Position numbers and translations under genes: made by a program. From Nocardioides speluncae (GTDB lineage Bacteria; Actinomycetota; Actinomycetes; Propionibacteriales; Nocardioidaceae): a stretch of DNA of 64,000 nt. Below, piece by piece: positions 33,197 to 42,136 of the stretch (positions within the stretch are counted from its first letter, which is position 1; each line of letters begins with the position of its first letter). The stretch is taken from assembly GCF_003121585.1 (NCBI RefSeq), contig NZ_QEOO01000003.1, positions 1-64,000 on the forward strand, read 5' to 3'. Under the pieces are notes generated by a model that was not told the origin of the DNA, did not search any database, and saw nothing but the letters and a program-made list of their open reading frames with translations.

Positions 33197-34033
33197 TCAG
33201 GTCAGGGCCGCGGAGGGGCCGTCGGGTCGGGTCATCCGGCCGGCGATGACGCGGTCGGCCAGGGCTGCGACCTCGTCGTCGGGGATCCGGCGGCCGCCGT
33301 CGGCGGTGATCACGTTGACGACCGGGAAGATCCGTCTGGTCAGGTCCGGGCCGCCGGTCGCGGAGTCGTCGTCGGCGGCGTCGTACAGGGCCTGCACGAC
33401 CGCGATCGTGCACTCCTCCTCGGTAAGGTCGTCCCGGTAGAGCTTCTTCAGCGAGCCGCGGGCGAACAGCGAGCCGGAGCCGACCGCGTGGAACGCGGTT
33501 TCCTCGTAGCGGCCGCCGGTCACGTCGTAGGAGAAGATCCGACCAGCCTCGGTGGTCAGGTCGAAGCCCGCGAACAGCGGCACCACGGCCAGGCCCTGCA
33601 TCGCCATCGCCAGGTTCGAGCGGATCAGCGCGGCCAGCCGGTTCGCCTTGCCGTCCATCGACAGCGTGGTGCCCTCGATCTTCTCGTAGTGCTCGAGCTC
33701 GGTCTGGAACAGCCGCACCATCTCCACCGCGAGCCCGGCGCTGCCGGCGATGCCGACGGCGCTGTACTCGTCGGCGGGGAAGACCTTCTCGATGTCGCGC
33801 TGGGCGATGATGTTGCCCATCGTGGCCCGGCGGTCGCCGGCCATCAGCACGCCACCGGGGTACGTCGCGGCGACGATCGTGGTGCCATGCGGAGCCAGGT
33901 CAGCCGCGCTGCCCTGCGGTACGGCGGCGCGGCGCGCGGGCAGCAGATCGGGTGCCTGGTCGGCCAGGAAGTCGGCGAACGAGGACGTGCCGGGAGTGAG
34001 GTAGGCGGCAGAGAGCCGCGCTCCCTCGCTCAC
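33197..34033 (-). CDS. prcB: Proteasome beta subunit
   Basis: The 278-residue precursor of the catalytic subunit has a 50-residue propeptide and is cleaved before T51 in [15 protein letters not shown], the N-terminal nucleophile. [21 protein letters not shown] and a conserved Gly-rich strand follow. The GTG start overlaps the pup stop by 4 bp, so levels of Pup and PrcB are coupled. Pupylated proteins delivered by Mpa are degraded here. Confidence 0.97.
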   Translation of the reverse strand: MSEGARLSAAYLTPGTSSFADFLADQAPDLLPARRAAVPQGSAADLAPHGTTIVAATYPGGVLMAGDRRATMGNIIAQRDIEKVFPADEYSAVGIAGSAGLAVEMVRLFQTELEHYEKIEGTTLSMDGKANRLAALIRSNLAMAMQGLAVVPLFAGFDLTTEAGRIFSYDVTGGRYEETAFHAVGSGSLFARGSLKKLYRDDLTEEECTIAVVQALYDAADDDSATGGPDLTRRIFPVVNVITADGGRRIPDDEVAALADRVIAGRMTRPDGPSAALT

Positions 34034-34227
34034 TGGCCACCCTTCTGGATGAACGACTTCACGAAGTCCTCGGCGTTGGTCTCCAAGACGTCGTCGATCT
34101 CGTCGAGGATCGCGTCGATGTCCTCGTCGAGCTGCTCCTTGCGCTCGGCGACGTCAGCCTCGGGAGCGACCTCGGTGCCCTCTTCGGTCTCCGATGCCTT
34201 CTTCGGTTGCTTCTGCTCCTGTGCCAT
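34030..34227 (-). CDS. pup: Prokaryotic ubiquitin-like protein Pup
   Basis: The 65-residue, mostly disordered modifier ends in KGGQ, so the last Gln must be deamidated by Dop before ligation by PafA. The C-terminal half ([20 protein letters not shown]) is the region bound by the Mpa coiled coil. ATG 34227 has a strong AGGAGGAGG upstream; a 12-residue longer start is rejected. It overlaps prcB by 4 bp. Confidence 0.97.
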   Translation of the reverse strand: MAQEQKQPKKASETEEGTEVAPEADVAERKEQLDEDIDAILDEIDDVLETNAEDFVKSFIQKGGQ

Positions 34228-34289
34228 CAGGCTGCCTCCTCCTGTGTGGTGACCGCCCCACACCGGGGGTGTGCGAGCGGCTCACCTAG

Positions 34290-34295
34290 ACCCTA
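34290..34295 (-). promoter_or_regulatory. Candidate -10 for pup-prcB-prcA
   Basis: TAGGGT on the minus strand lies in the 121-bp gap between dop and pup. A start about 8 bases later would leave a leader of some 55 bases with the strong ribosome-binding site. Confidence 0.4.
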
Positions 34296-34348
34296 TCCAG
34301 AGGAACCGACAGATGGTTGCGATGCCCAGGGCGCGTTGACAAACGTGA

Positions 34349-35857
34349 CTATCGGGTGAGCGCGGCGAAAAGCTGTTCGGCGGTGTCACAGCGGTCCAGC
34401 AGCTCGCCGACGTGGGCCTTGCTGCCGCGCAAGGGGTCGATGGTCGGCACCCGCTGCAGAGACTCCCGGCCGGGCAGGTCGAAGATCACCGAGTCCCAGG
34501 AGGCGGCGGCGACGTGCTCGGCGTACTTCTCCAGGCAGCGGCCGCGGAAGTAGGCGCGGGTGTCGATCGGCGGCTCGTGCATCGCCCGGTCGACGGTGTC
34601 GCCGCCGAGCAGCCGGTCGATCTTCCCGAGCCGCAGCAGCCGGTGGTAGAGGCCCTTCTCGGGCCGGATGTCGGCGTACTGAAGGTCGATCAGGCCGAGC
34701 TTGGCGTCGTCCCACTCGAGGCCGTCGCGCTGCCGGTACTGCTCCAGCAGCTTCAGCTTGGCCACCCAGTCCAGCTCGGTCGCGCAGAGCATCGGGTCCC
34801 GCTCCAGCCGGTCAAGGACCGACTCCCAGCGACTCAGGATGTCGGCGGTTTGCGGGTCGGTGTCGCTGCCGAAGCGGTCCTCGACGTACTTCTTGGCCAG
34901 GTCCAGGTACTCCAGCTGCAGCTGTACGGCGGTCACCTTCCGACCGTCGGTGAGCGTGATCAGCGTCTTCAGGCTGGGGTCGTGGGAGACCGCGCGCAGC
35001 GCCGCGACCGGACCCTCCACGACCAGGTCGCGGGTGAAGAACCGGTCCTCGATCATGGCCAGGACCAGCGAGGTGGTGCCGACCTTGAGGTACGTCGAGA
35101 TCTCGGCGAGGTTGGCATCGCCGAGGATGACGTGCAGCCGGCGGTACTTCTCCGGGTCGGCGTGCGGCTCGTCGCGGGTGTTGATGATCGGCCGCTTGAG
35201 CGTGGTCTCGAGGCCGACCTCGACCTCGAAGTAGTCGGCCCGCTGGCTGAGCTGGAAGCCGTGCTCGCGGCCGTCCTGGCCGATGCCGACCCGCCCGGCG
35301 CCGCAGACCACCTGGCGGGACACGAAGAACGGGGTGAGGTGCCGGACGATGTCGCCGAACGGCGTCGACCGCCGCATCAGGTAGTTCTCGTGGGCGCCGT
35401 ACGACGCGCCCTTGTTGTCGGTGTTGTTCTTGTAGAGCACGATCGGCGTGCCGCCGGGCAGCGCGCCGGCGCGCGCGGCGGCGTCGAGCATCACCTGCTC
35501 GCCCGCCTTGTCCCACGCCACGATGTCCAGCGGGGTGGTGCACTCCGGGGTGGAGTACTCCGGGTGGGCGTGGTCGACGTAGAGCCGGGCGCCGTTGGTG
35601 AGGATCACGTTGGCCAGGCCCATGTCCTCGTCGGTGAGCTGGCTTGCGTCGGCGAGCTGGCGCGACATGTCGAAGCCGCGGGCATCGCGCAGCGGCGACT
35701 CCTCCTCGAAGTCCCAGCGGGCCCGGCGCGCCTTCAACGTGGCCGACGCATACGCGTTCACCACCTGTGATGAGGCCACCATCGGGTTGGCCATCGGCTG
35801 GCCCTGCACCGAGATGCCGTACTCGACCTCGGTACCCATCACCCGGCGAACGCTCAT
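34349..35857 (-). CDS. dop: Dop, Pup deamidase/depupylase
   Basis: The 502-residue relative of PafA converts the C-terminal Gln of Pup to Glu and also removes Pup from substrates. [18 protein letters not shown] opens it, the catalytic D95 lies in [16 protein letters not shown], and the Dop-specific loop (about residues 41-80) is present. TAGGCT seven bases before the ATG indicates a leaderless message. The frame stays open further upstream through the Nudix gene region, but those codons mirror the opposite strand. Pup follows 121 bp later. Confidence 0.96.
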   Translation of the reverse strand: MSVRRVMGTEVEYGISVQGQPMANPMVASSQVVNAYASATLKARRARWDFEEESPLRDARGFDMSRQLADASQLTDEDMGLANVILTNGARLYVDHAHPEYSTPECTTPLDIVAWDKAGEQVMLDAAARAGALPGGTPIVLYKNNTDNKGASYGAHENYLMRRSTPFGDIVRHLTPFFVSRQVVCGAGRVGIGQDGREHGFQLSQRADYFEVEVGLETTLKRPIINTRDEPHADPEKYRRLHVILGDANLAEISTYLKVGTTSLVLAMIEDRFFTRDLVVEGPVAALRAVSHDPSLKTLITLTDGRKVTAVQLQLEYLDLAKKYVEDRFGSDTDPQTADILSRWESVLDRLERDPMLCATELDWVAKLKLLEQYRQRDGLEWDDAKLGLIDLQYADIRPEKGLYHRLLRLGKIDRLLGGDTVDRAMHEPPIDTRAYFRGRCLEKYAEHVAAASWDSVIFDLPGRESLQRVPTIDPLRGSKAHVGELLDRCDTAEQLFAALTR

Positions 35858-35864
35858 GCCTTTG

Positions 35865-35870
35865 AGCCTA
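35865..35870 (-). promoter_or_regulatory. Candidate -10 of leaderless dop
   Basis: TAGGCT on the minus strand, 7 bases from the dop ATG. Confidence 0.5.
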
Positions 35871-35887
35871 ACCGGGCGGTCGACAAG

Positions 35888-36433
35888 ATGGACGCTGTGG
35901 CTACCGAAACTCAGGAGATGGTCAACCTCGTCGACGCGGACGGGCGGGTGGTCGGCACGGAGTCGCGCGAGGTGGTGCGCCGTGACAACCTGCGGCACGC
36001 CTCGACCGCCGTGCTGGTCAGGAACTCGGCGGGCGAGATCTTCGTCCACCTGCGGGCCGCGACCAAGGACTGGGCGCCGTCTCATCACGACTGCTGTGCG
36101 GGCGGGGTGATCCAGGCCGGCGAGGACCCGCGGGAGTCCGCGGTCCGGGAACTCGCCGAGGAGCTCGGCATCACGTCGGCCACGCTCACCGCGCTCGGCA
36201 CCTCGCTGTACGAGGACGACACCACGCGCTGCTTCGAGCACGTCTTCGAGACGACCTGGGACGGTCCCCTGGTGTACGCCGACCACGAGGTCGTCTCGGG
36301 CGAGTGGCTGACCCTGGACCGGCTGGCGGCGCGGCTCGCGGACCCGTCCTGGCCTTTCGTCCCGGACAGCCGGAAGCTGCTGGCCGGCCTGGCCGCGCGC
36401 GGCGTACACGACTACGCGCGGCTGGCCGGCTAG
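35888..36433 (+). CDS. Nudix hydrolase
   Basis: The 181-residue protein has a complete Nudix box, [20 protein letters not shown] followed by ELGI (about residues 76-99), so the Mg-binding glutamates are present. The fold and length resemble the IDI/Nudix subfamily with broad pyrophosphatase activity; the N-terminal [19 protein letters not shown] is common in that group. Substrate unknown. It is divergent from dop across 30 bp. Confidence 0.92.
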   Translation: MDAVATETQEMVNLVDADGRVVGTESREVVRRDNLRHASTAVLVRNSAGEIFVHLRAATKDWAPSHHDCCAGGVIQAGEDPRESAVRELAEELGITSATLTALGTSLYEDDTTRCFEHVFETTWDGPLVYADHEVVSGEWLTLDRLAARLADPSWPFVPDSRKLLAGLAARGVHDYARLAG

Positions 36434-36444
36434 CCGCCTCGCTG

Positions 36445-37195
36445 TCAGTCGAGCAGGTTCCTAAGGTCACCCTTGAGCTCGCTGCGCGGCGGGGTGTACT
36501 TGGTGCCGACCTTCGTCGCCGGGCGGTTCACCTTGCGCAGAGTCGCCGTGATCGGCGCCTGCGCCTTCACGCTTCCGGTGCCGGCACCACCTTGGCAGGC
36601 GTAGGCCACCCGGTGCCTGGCAGCGATCGTGTAGACGTTGCTCATGCCGAAGACGCCGTCGGAGACGTCCTTGCTGAAGTCTGCCTGCGCCCCGGCCATG
36701 ACCCCGCCCATGTTCGGATCTGCGTTCGGGCGGAAGGTGCGCTCGGCGTCCGCCAGCACACAGGTGAACCAGCCAACGCCGCTGGAGGTCGGGTTGCTGA
36801 CCATGCCGTTCAACGTCACCAGATAGCTGCCGGCCGGAACCCGGAACGCCTTCCACTTGAGGTTCGTCAGGGTCTCTCCCTGGCGAGCGAGCACCACCCG
36901 GATCACCCCCGGCTCAAAGCCTCTTCGCGTCCAGTCCGTCGACCTTGTCGGCGTTCAGCCTGGCGATCTTCTTGCCGCTGGAGACCTTCAGCGGCGGCGA
37001 CGCCGCACGGTTCTTGAGCACCAGCGCCGGGCCGCGCCCGGTGTTGGCGATCGTCGTCGGTCCGTTCGCCTTGTTGATCCGGCCCGTGATCAGGCCGTCG
37101 CCGGTCGCGGCGTACGTCGCGATATCGGTGCCGGTGACCAGCAGCGCGGCCGCGCCGACGACAGCCAGCGTGGTGCGGATGTTGAGCGTGCTCAA
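36445..37195 (-). pseudogene. Secreted protein gene broken by a frameshift
   Basis: Two minus-strand frames together read as one exported protein. The 5' part (37195 down to 36914; TTG start with GAGGGG upstream) encodes a signal sequence (TTLAVVGAAALLVTG) and a conserved ending, LNADKVDGLDAKRL, then a stop. The 3' part (36906 to 36445, next frame) encodes a beta-rich domain (AFRVPAGSYLVTLNGMV, ATLRKVNRP). Related secreted proteins run straight through this joint, so one base was probably gained or lost near 36905-36930. Sequencing error is possible. Function unknown. Confidence 0.6.
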
Positions 37196-37364
37196 GATGT
37201 TTCCCCTCGTGGTTGATGAAGTCACGAGCAGGCTAGGCAGCCGCCTCGGTCCGGCCCGGGGTTCGTCCGGGTGGCTCTCAGGTAAAGGAGGGTGGGCCAT
37301 TCGGGCAAGCCGGCTTCTGAAAGACTCGCGGTGAAGTCGATCCCGGGAGCTTGGAGGGCACCGC

Positions 37365-37727
37365 GTGCTGGAACCGCTGTCGATAACCCTGACCATTGCC
37401 GCACTGGCGCTGGCCGCCGTGGTGGTGGGGTACGTCGTCATCGACCGCCGGCCGGACCGGACCCTGCTCGCGGCGCTCACGCTGCTGGAGGCCGGCCTGG
37501 TTGCCCAGTGCGGGATCGGCATCTGGCAGCTGGTGGGCGACTCCGTGGAGGTCTCGGCGGTGACCTTCGTCGGCTACCTGATCGGCGCGCTGGTCGTCGT
37601 ACCCCTCACGGCGGTCTGGGCGGTCGGCGAGCCGACGCGCTCCGGTACGGCGGTGCTGGTGGTCGGCCTGCTCGTGGTTCCCGTGCTGGTGCTGCGGCTC
37701 GAGCAGATCTGGGACGCCGGTGGCTGA
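37365..37727 (+). CDS. Small integral membrane protein
   Basis: The 120-residue protein consists almost wholly of four hydrophobic segments (about 5-26, 34-55, 66-86, 93-112). The GTG start has GGAGGG upstream. No family recognised. It overlaps the next membrane-protein gene by 8 bp. The pair may form one membrane complex. The opposite strand holds no good gene. Confidence 0.7.
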   Translation: MLEPLSITLTIAALALAAVVVGYVVIDRRPDRTLLAALTLLEAGLVAQCGIGIWQLVGDSVEVSAVTFVGYLIGALVVVPLTAVWAVGEPTRSGTAVLVVGLLVVPVLVLRLEQIWDAGG

Positions 37728-38202
37728 GCAGGTGACCCAGGCGAGGTCGACACGCTCCGGGCCCGGCCGGGTCCTGATCGCCGTGTACGCCGTGTTCGCG
37801 GTCTCCGCGGCCGGCCGCTCGCTCGTCCAGCTCGGAACGAAGGCCGACGAGGCGCCGTTCCCCTACGTGCTGTCGGCGATCGCGGCCGCCGTCTACGTCG
37901 CCGCCACCGTCGCCCTCGCCCGCAGCACCCGCCGGTCGCGTCAGGTCGCCTGGAGCGCGGTGCTGGTCGAGCTGGTGGGCGTGCTCGTGGTCGGCACGCT
38001 CAGCGTCGTACAAGAGGACTGGTTCCCCGACGACACCGTCTGGTCGCGGTACGGCGCCGGCTACGGCTGGCTGCCGCTGGTGCTGCCGTTCGCCGGTGTC
38101 GCCTGGCTGCTTCACACCCGACGTGCGGCGGCTACGACTCGGCCGGCTGCTCAGCACGACCCGGCCGACGGTGGGTCCACAGAGTCTGCACCACCGAGAT
38201 GA
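37720..38202 (+). CDS. Integral membrane protein, four predicted helices
   Basis: The 160-residue protein has four hydrophobic segments (about 18-36, 49-68, 78-97, 117-134), and a charged C-terminal tail. No family recognised. It overlaps the upstream membrane gene by 8 bp and converges with a 71-bp overlap on the next minus-strand gene; only the tails overlap. Confidence 0.68.
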   Translation: MAEQVTQARSTRSGPGRVLIAVYAVFAVSAAGRSLVQLGTKADEAPFPYVLSAIAAAVYVAATVALARSTRRSRQVAWSAVLVELVGVLVVGTLSVVQEDWFPDDTVWSRYGAGYGWLPLVLPFAGVAWLLHTRRAAATTRPAAQHDPADGGSTESAPPR

Positions 38203-38785
38203 CGCCGATCGCGATCCACAGCCGGACGAACACGATGGCGACGCCGACGAGCGGGTGATCCGAGCGGGCCGGCCGGTCCCAGTCGAAGGAGTCGGTGAGC
38301 TCGAGGACCGGCACCGTCCGGGCGGCGTGCCACGACAACAGCTCGAGCACCTCGCGGCTACTGGCCGGACCGGCGCACGTCTCGGCGCCGGCTGCCACCC
38401 GGCATGTCGTGATCGTGACTCCCAGGTCGCGGGCGAGGAAGGCCAGCAGCAGCGCCGACACACCGAGCACGAAGCCGAAGAGCAGCAGCGCGCGTCCGAC
38501 GGCCCGTGCCACGCCGACGTCACCGAGCTCGCGCAGCATCGCGATCAGCAGCACACTCGCCATCAGCAGCGTCAGCGCCGCCACCCCGGCCGCCACCTCG
38601 GGCGAGCTCTCCCCCGGGTCGGCGGGCCGGCGCAGCGGCTGGGTGCCGACGATGCTGGGTGCCAGCAGGCCGACGACCACCAGCCAGTAGCCCACGTGCC
38701 GCAGCCAGACCGGCCGCCTGCCCCACCACGAGACTCCGCTCGGATGATCCGACCCGTGGAACCAGCTTCGCTCCTCCCCGCCCAT
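38132..38785 (-). CDS. Integral membrane protein of unknown function
   Basis: The 217-residue protein has four hydrophobic segments (about 30-50, 66-85, 98-118, 180-200) and an extracytoplasmic loop with two cysteines (TTCRVAAGAETCAG) that could form a disulfide. No family recognised. It is divergent from the methyltransferase gene and convergent with the other membrane pair. Confidence 0.65.
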   Translation of the reverse strand: MGGEERSWFHGSDHPSGVSWWGRRPVWLRHVGYWLVVVGLLAPSIVGTQPLRRPADPGESSPEVAAGVAALTLLMASVLLIAMLRELGDVGVARAVGRALLLFGFVLGVSALLLAFLARDLGVTITTCRVAAGAETCAGPASSREVLELLSWHAARTVPVLELTDSFDWDRPARSDHPLVGVAIVFVRLWIAIGVISVVQTLWTHRRPGRAEQPAES

Positions 38786-38854
38786 GCGAGCGAGTGTCCC
38801 ACTGGGCGGCCCTGGCTAGGCTGCGAATGCTGCCGATCCCGAAGGGAGTTCGTC

Positions 38855-39493
38855 GTGGGCTGGTGGGAGAACTGGGTGGTCCCGAGGATCACCGAGGTCG
38901 CGTGCGGCTCCCGGGAGCTTCGACCGTGGCGGGAGCGGACGTGCGCGGGACTGCACGGGCGAGTGCTGGAGCTCGGCTTCGGGTCGGGTCACAACACCGG
39001 CCTCTACCCGGCCGCGGTGACCTCGGTCTCGGCGGTCGAGCCGTCGGACGTCGGGTGGGAACTGTCGGCACAGCGCCGAGCACGCAGCAAGATTCCCATC
39101 GAGCGGACCGGGCTGGACGGGCAGGCGCTGACCTCGGCCGATGCCGCGTTCGACAGCGCGCTGTCCACGTTCACGCTGTGCACGATCCCGGACGCCGTCG
39201 CGGCACTGCGTGAGGTACGCCGGGTGCTGGTGCCGGGAGGCACGATCCACTTCCTCGAGCACGGGCTGGCGCCGGACGACGGCGTGGCGCGCTGGCAGCG
39301 GCGGCTGGAGCCGGCGCAGCGCGCGTTCTCCGGGGGCTGTCACCTGACTCGCGACATCCCAGACCTCCTAGCCGCGGCCGGCTTCGAGGTGCTCGACCTG
39401 GCCGAGCAGTACCTGCCGGGTCCGAAGGCGGCCCGGCCGTGGTCCTACGGCTATCTGGGCCGTGCGGTCGCCGCGGGCAGCGCGCCGCGGTAG
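38855..39493 (+). CDS. Class I SAM-dependent methyltransferase
   Basis: The 212-residue protein has the SAM-binding motif VLELGFGSGHNTGLYP (about residues 37-52), an acidic residue at the end of strand two (AVEPSD), and FDSALSTFTLCTIPD with LVPGGTIHFLEHG later. It is of the small phosphatidylethanolamine- or ubiquinone-methyltransferase-like type; substrate unknown. GTG 38855 has GAAGGGA upstream, and TAGGCT at 38817-38822 is a candidate -10. The 3' end overlaps the WYL gene by 43 bp, convergent. Confidence 0.88.
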   Translation: MGWWENWVVPRITEVACGSRELRPWRERTCAGLHGRVLELGFGSGHNTGLYPAAVTSVSAVEPSDVGWELSAQRRARSKIPIERTGLDGQALTSADAAFDSALSTFTLCTIPDAVAALREVRRVLVPGGTIHFLEHGLAPDDGVARWQRRLEPAQRAFSGGCHLTRDIPDLLAAAGFEVLDLAEQYLPGPKAARPWSYGYLGRAVAAGSAPR

Positions 39494-40428
39494 CGGTCGG
39501 ACAGCGTCCGGATGTGATCAACCAGCTCGGGCGGCTCGGTCACGTGGAAGTCCAGACCGAGCAGGCCGATCCAGACCGCGATCATCTCGAGACTGTCGGC
39601 CCCGGTCGCCAGCACCGAGTGGTTCTCGTCGACCGTCTCGACCACGCCGACGGTCGGGTTGATCCGGGCCAGTACGTCGTCCGCCGGCGCGTCGACCGCG
39701 ATCCGCGCGTGCACCTTCCAGCCGGTGGAGGCGACGTCGCGGAGCACGAACTCGGCGTAGTCCCCGCCCTCGAGCGGCTGCGGCGTGAACTGGCCGGCAC
39801 CCGGCACACGGAGCGTGATCCAGTCGGCACGGAACGCCTGCCACTCCCCCGTCGGCCGGCGCCGCGCCACGGCGTACCAGCGCTGCTGCCAGCTCACCAG
39901 GCGGTACGGGTCGGCCTCGACAGGCTCCTCGGCAGCGCCGTAGAAGAAGCGGATCGCCTCCTGGTCCCGGCACGCCGCTGCCAGGTCGGCGAGCAGCCCG
40001 GGGTCGACGGGCGGTGCTTCGACGTTGGTAGCGGTGTTGGCCGGCCCGACGTCGGTGCTGTCGTGCAGGGCACGAACCCGCCGCCGGAGCCGGTCCGGCA
40101 GCACCTGCTCCAGCTTGGCCAGGGCGAGCGTGCTGGTCTCCTCGATGCCGGGTACGGCGCGCACCTGGCCGAGCCCGACCGCCACCGCGACCGCCTCGTC
40201 GTCGTCGAGCAGCAGCGGCGGCAGCTTTCCGTGCTCGCCCAGCCGGTACCCGCCCGCGGGACCGCGCACGGAGTCGATCGGGTAGCCCAGCTCGCGCAGC
40301 CGCTCGACGTCCTTGCGCAGCGTCCGCTCGCCGACGTCGACCCGGGCGGCAAGTTCGGCACCGGGCCACATTCCGCGGGTCTGCAGCAGGCCGAGTACCG
40401 CTAATAGCCGAGCTGAGGTCTCTAGCAT
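39451..40428 (-). CDS. YafY-type HTH/WYL-domain transcriptional regulator
   Basis: The 325-residue protein has an N-terminal HTH (LETSARLLAVLGLLQTR, ERTLRKDVERLRELGYPIDS), a WYL domain with RFFYGAAEEP and SWQQRWYAVARR, and a WCX C-terminus. It is of the single-gene type, unlike PafBC. ATG 40428 has a GGAG site. It diverges from the epoxide-hydrolase gene, which is its probable target. Confidence 0.9.
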   Translation of the reverse strand: MLETSARLLAVLGLLQTRGMWPGAELAARVDVGERTLRKDVERLRELGYPIDSVRGPAGGYRLGEHGKLPPLLLDDDEAVAVAVGLGQVRAVPGIEETSTLALAKLEQVLPDRLRRRVRALHDSTDVGPANTATNVEAPPVDPGLLADLAAACRDQEAIRFFYGAAEEPVEADPYRLVSWQQRWYAVARRRPTGEWQAFRADWITLRVPGAGQFTPQPLEGGDYAEFVLRDVASTGWKVHARIAVDAPADDVLARINPTVGVVETVDENHSVLATGADSLEMIAVWIGLLGLDFHVTEPPELVDHIRTLSDRYRGALPAATARPR

Positions 40429-40508
40429 CCGGACTCCGAACAAAAGATTCGTAGCAACTGGGGTGAGAACTAGGAAAGTTCCGGAACGAAGCGTGCCGGA
40501 ACCGCCTC

Positions 40509-40514
40509 TACGTT
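40509..40514 (+). promoter_or_regulatory. Candidate -10 of leaderless epoxide-hydrolase gene
   Basis: TACGTT is six bases before the ATG at 40521. Confidence 0.4.
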
Positions 40515-40520
40515 AGCCAT

Positions 40521-41666
40521 ATGACGACGAACCAGCAGCCCACCACCACCCTCGACGTTCGGCCCTTCAAGGTAGACATCCCGCAGGCCGACCTCGACGA
40601 CCTGCAGGCCCGGCTCGCGAACACCCGCTTCCCCGCCGAGGCGCCCGGCGACACCTGGGACCTCGGTACGCCGGTCAGCTACCTGCGCGACACGGTCGAC
40701 CACTGGCTGACCTCGTTCGACTGGCGCGAGCAGGAGGCCAGGATGAACGAGTTCCCGCACTTCCTGACCGAGGTCGACGGCCAGACCATCCACTTCATCC
40801 ACGTCCGCTCGCAGCACGAGAACGCGACCCCGGTCGTGCTCACCCACACCTACCCCGGCTCGTTCGTCGACTTCCTGGACGTGATCGGCCCGCTGACCGA
40901 CCCGGAGGCGTACGGCGGCAGCGCCGAGGACGCCTTCCACGTGGTGGTGCCGAGCATGCCGGGGATGGGCTTCAGCACCCCGGTCGCCGACGGCGGCTGG
41001 ACGATGGAGCGGGTCGCCGGGACCTGGGACAAGCTGATGCGCGGCCTCGGCTACGCGTCGTACGGCGCGCACGGCTCGGACAACGGCGCGATGGTCTCCC
41101 GTGAGCTGGCGATCCTGAACCCGGAGGGCTTCCTCGGCGCCCACGTCCTGCAGCTGTTCGCCTTCCCGAGCGGCGACCCGGCCGAGTTCGAGAAGATGGG
41201 GCCGAGCGACTACGCGGCGCTCGAGTTCGCGGGCTGGTTCCAGACCGTCAACGGGTTCTCGCACATGAACGGCTCCCGGCCGCAGACCATCGCGGCCGCG
41301 CTGAGCGACTCGCCGGTCGGCCAGCTGGCCTACAACGAGCTGTTCGAGAACTTCGGCAATGGCACCGGCCTGATGACCCGTGACCAGGTGCTGACCCAGG
41401 TGAGCCTCTACTGGCTGACCAACACCGCCGCCGGCGCGGTGCGCTACTACCACGCCGAGAAGAACGTGGAGGCGCGCGTCAACGAGGGTCCGATCGGGAT
41501 CACGGTCTTCGCCGACGACTTCAAGTCGATGCGGCCGTTCGCGGAGCGCGACAACACCAACATCGTGTCCTGGACCGAGCAGCCGCGCGGTGGCCACTTC
41601 GCCTCGATCGAGGTGCCCGACGTGCTGGCCGAGGAGATCCGCGCCTTCTACCGCAAGGAGGCCTGA
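40521..41666 (+). CDS. Epoxide hydrolase (alpha/beta hydrolase)
   Basis: The 381-residue enzyme begins with the EHN domain (RPFKVDIPQADLDDLQARLA) found in juvenile-hormone-type epoxide hydrolases. The oxyanion motif HTYPGS and the nucleophile D187 in HGSDNGA follow; a histidine near the end (RGGHFASIEVP) completes the triad. The aspartate instead of serine sets it apart from esterases. It would open epoxides to diols. The WYL regulator is divergent. A perfect 20-bp stem terminator follows 10 bases after the stop. Confidence 0.92.
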   Translation: MTTNQQPTTTLDVRPFKVDIPQADLDDLQARLANTRFPAEAPGDTWDLGTPVSYLRDTVDHWLTSFDWREQEARMNEFPHFLTEVDGQTIHFIHVRSQHENATPVVLTHTYPGSFVDFLDVIGPLTDPEAYGGSAEDAFHVVVPSMPGMGFSTPVADGGWTMERVAGTWDKLMRGLGYASYGAHGSDNGAMVSRELAILNPEGFLGAHVLQLFAFPSGDPAEFEKMGPSDYAALEFAGWFQTVNGFSHMNGSRPQTIAAALSDSPVGQLAYNELFENFGNGTGLMTRDQVLTQVSLYWLTNTAAGAVRYYHAEKNVEARVNEGPIGITVFADDFKSMRPFAERDNTNIVSWTEQPRGGHFASIEVPDVLAEEIRAFYRKEA

Positions 41667-41676
41667 CCCACGTCAA

Positions 41677-41720
41677 GCGACGGCGCCGGCCACCCCATCT
41701 GGGGTGGCCGGCGCCGTCGC
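41677..41720. terminator. Perfect 20-bp stem, bidirectional terminator
   Basis: 41677-41696 pairs exactly with 41701-41720 around ATCT. It sits between the epoxide-hydrolase stop and the convergent small membrane gene, and serves both. Confidence 0.85.
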
Positions 41721-41732
41721 GGTTCTCGCGGG

Positions 41733-41936
41733 CTAGCCCGGAGGAGGATTGAGCAGCTGGGTGATGTTGCGGTGCGAGGTCTTCGCGGCCTCCAGCCCAC
41801 CGGCCGCGTTGACGGCGTGGCTCCCGGTCCTCCGGCTGGGATCGCCGGTCCATGGCCGGCGCCAGCGCGCCGGCAGCAGTCGCGCGGCGGCGATGACCAC
41901 CAACGCGCTGCCCAGGACGATGATCCAGAAGTTCAT
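41733..41936 (-). CDS. Small single-pass membrane protein
   Basis: The 67-residue product has one N-terminal membrane helix (FWIIVLGSALVVIAAARLL), then a basic soluble tail with AAKTSHRNITQLLN. No family recognised. ATG 41936 has GGAGG upstream, which supports it being real; upstream in-frame starts are not preferred. It ends 12 bp from the strong bidirectional terminator. Confidence 0.65.
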   Translation of the reverse strand: MNFWIIVLGSALVVIAAARLLPARWRRPWTGDPSRRTGSHAVNAAGGLEAAKTSHRNITQLLNPPPG

Positions 41937-42058
41937 AACGCCTCCTCTGCCGTGACGCCGCTCCCCGTATGTGCGGCGTTCCTGCGTTGCCGCCGACGGT
42001 AACGGGAGGTTGAGGGCAGGCACCGGGCAGAACCTGGTCAATCGGTGGCCGGGCTGCC

Positions 42059-42112
42059 GTACCGAAGAGTACGACGGACCCGCGCGTGCGAATCCGTCGT
42101 ACTCTTCGGTAC
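42059..42112 (-). terminator. Perfect 20-bp stem terminator after mpa
   Basis: 42059-42078 and 42093-42112 are exact inverted repeats around a 14-base loop, 25 bases beyond the mpa stop. No T-run follows. Confidence 0.8.
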
Positions 42113-42136
42113 CGCGTCTTGGCGGCGCTGCTCGGG

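Noticed and set aside
35858..36409. Upstream extension of dop
   Set aside because: It mirrors the Nudix gene on the other strand; the [14 protein letters not shown] start and a -10 box at 35865 define the gene.
36905..36930. Programmed ribosomal frameshift in the secreted-protein gene
   Set aside because: No slippery heptamer or downstream structure is evident; a plain indel is simpler.
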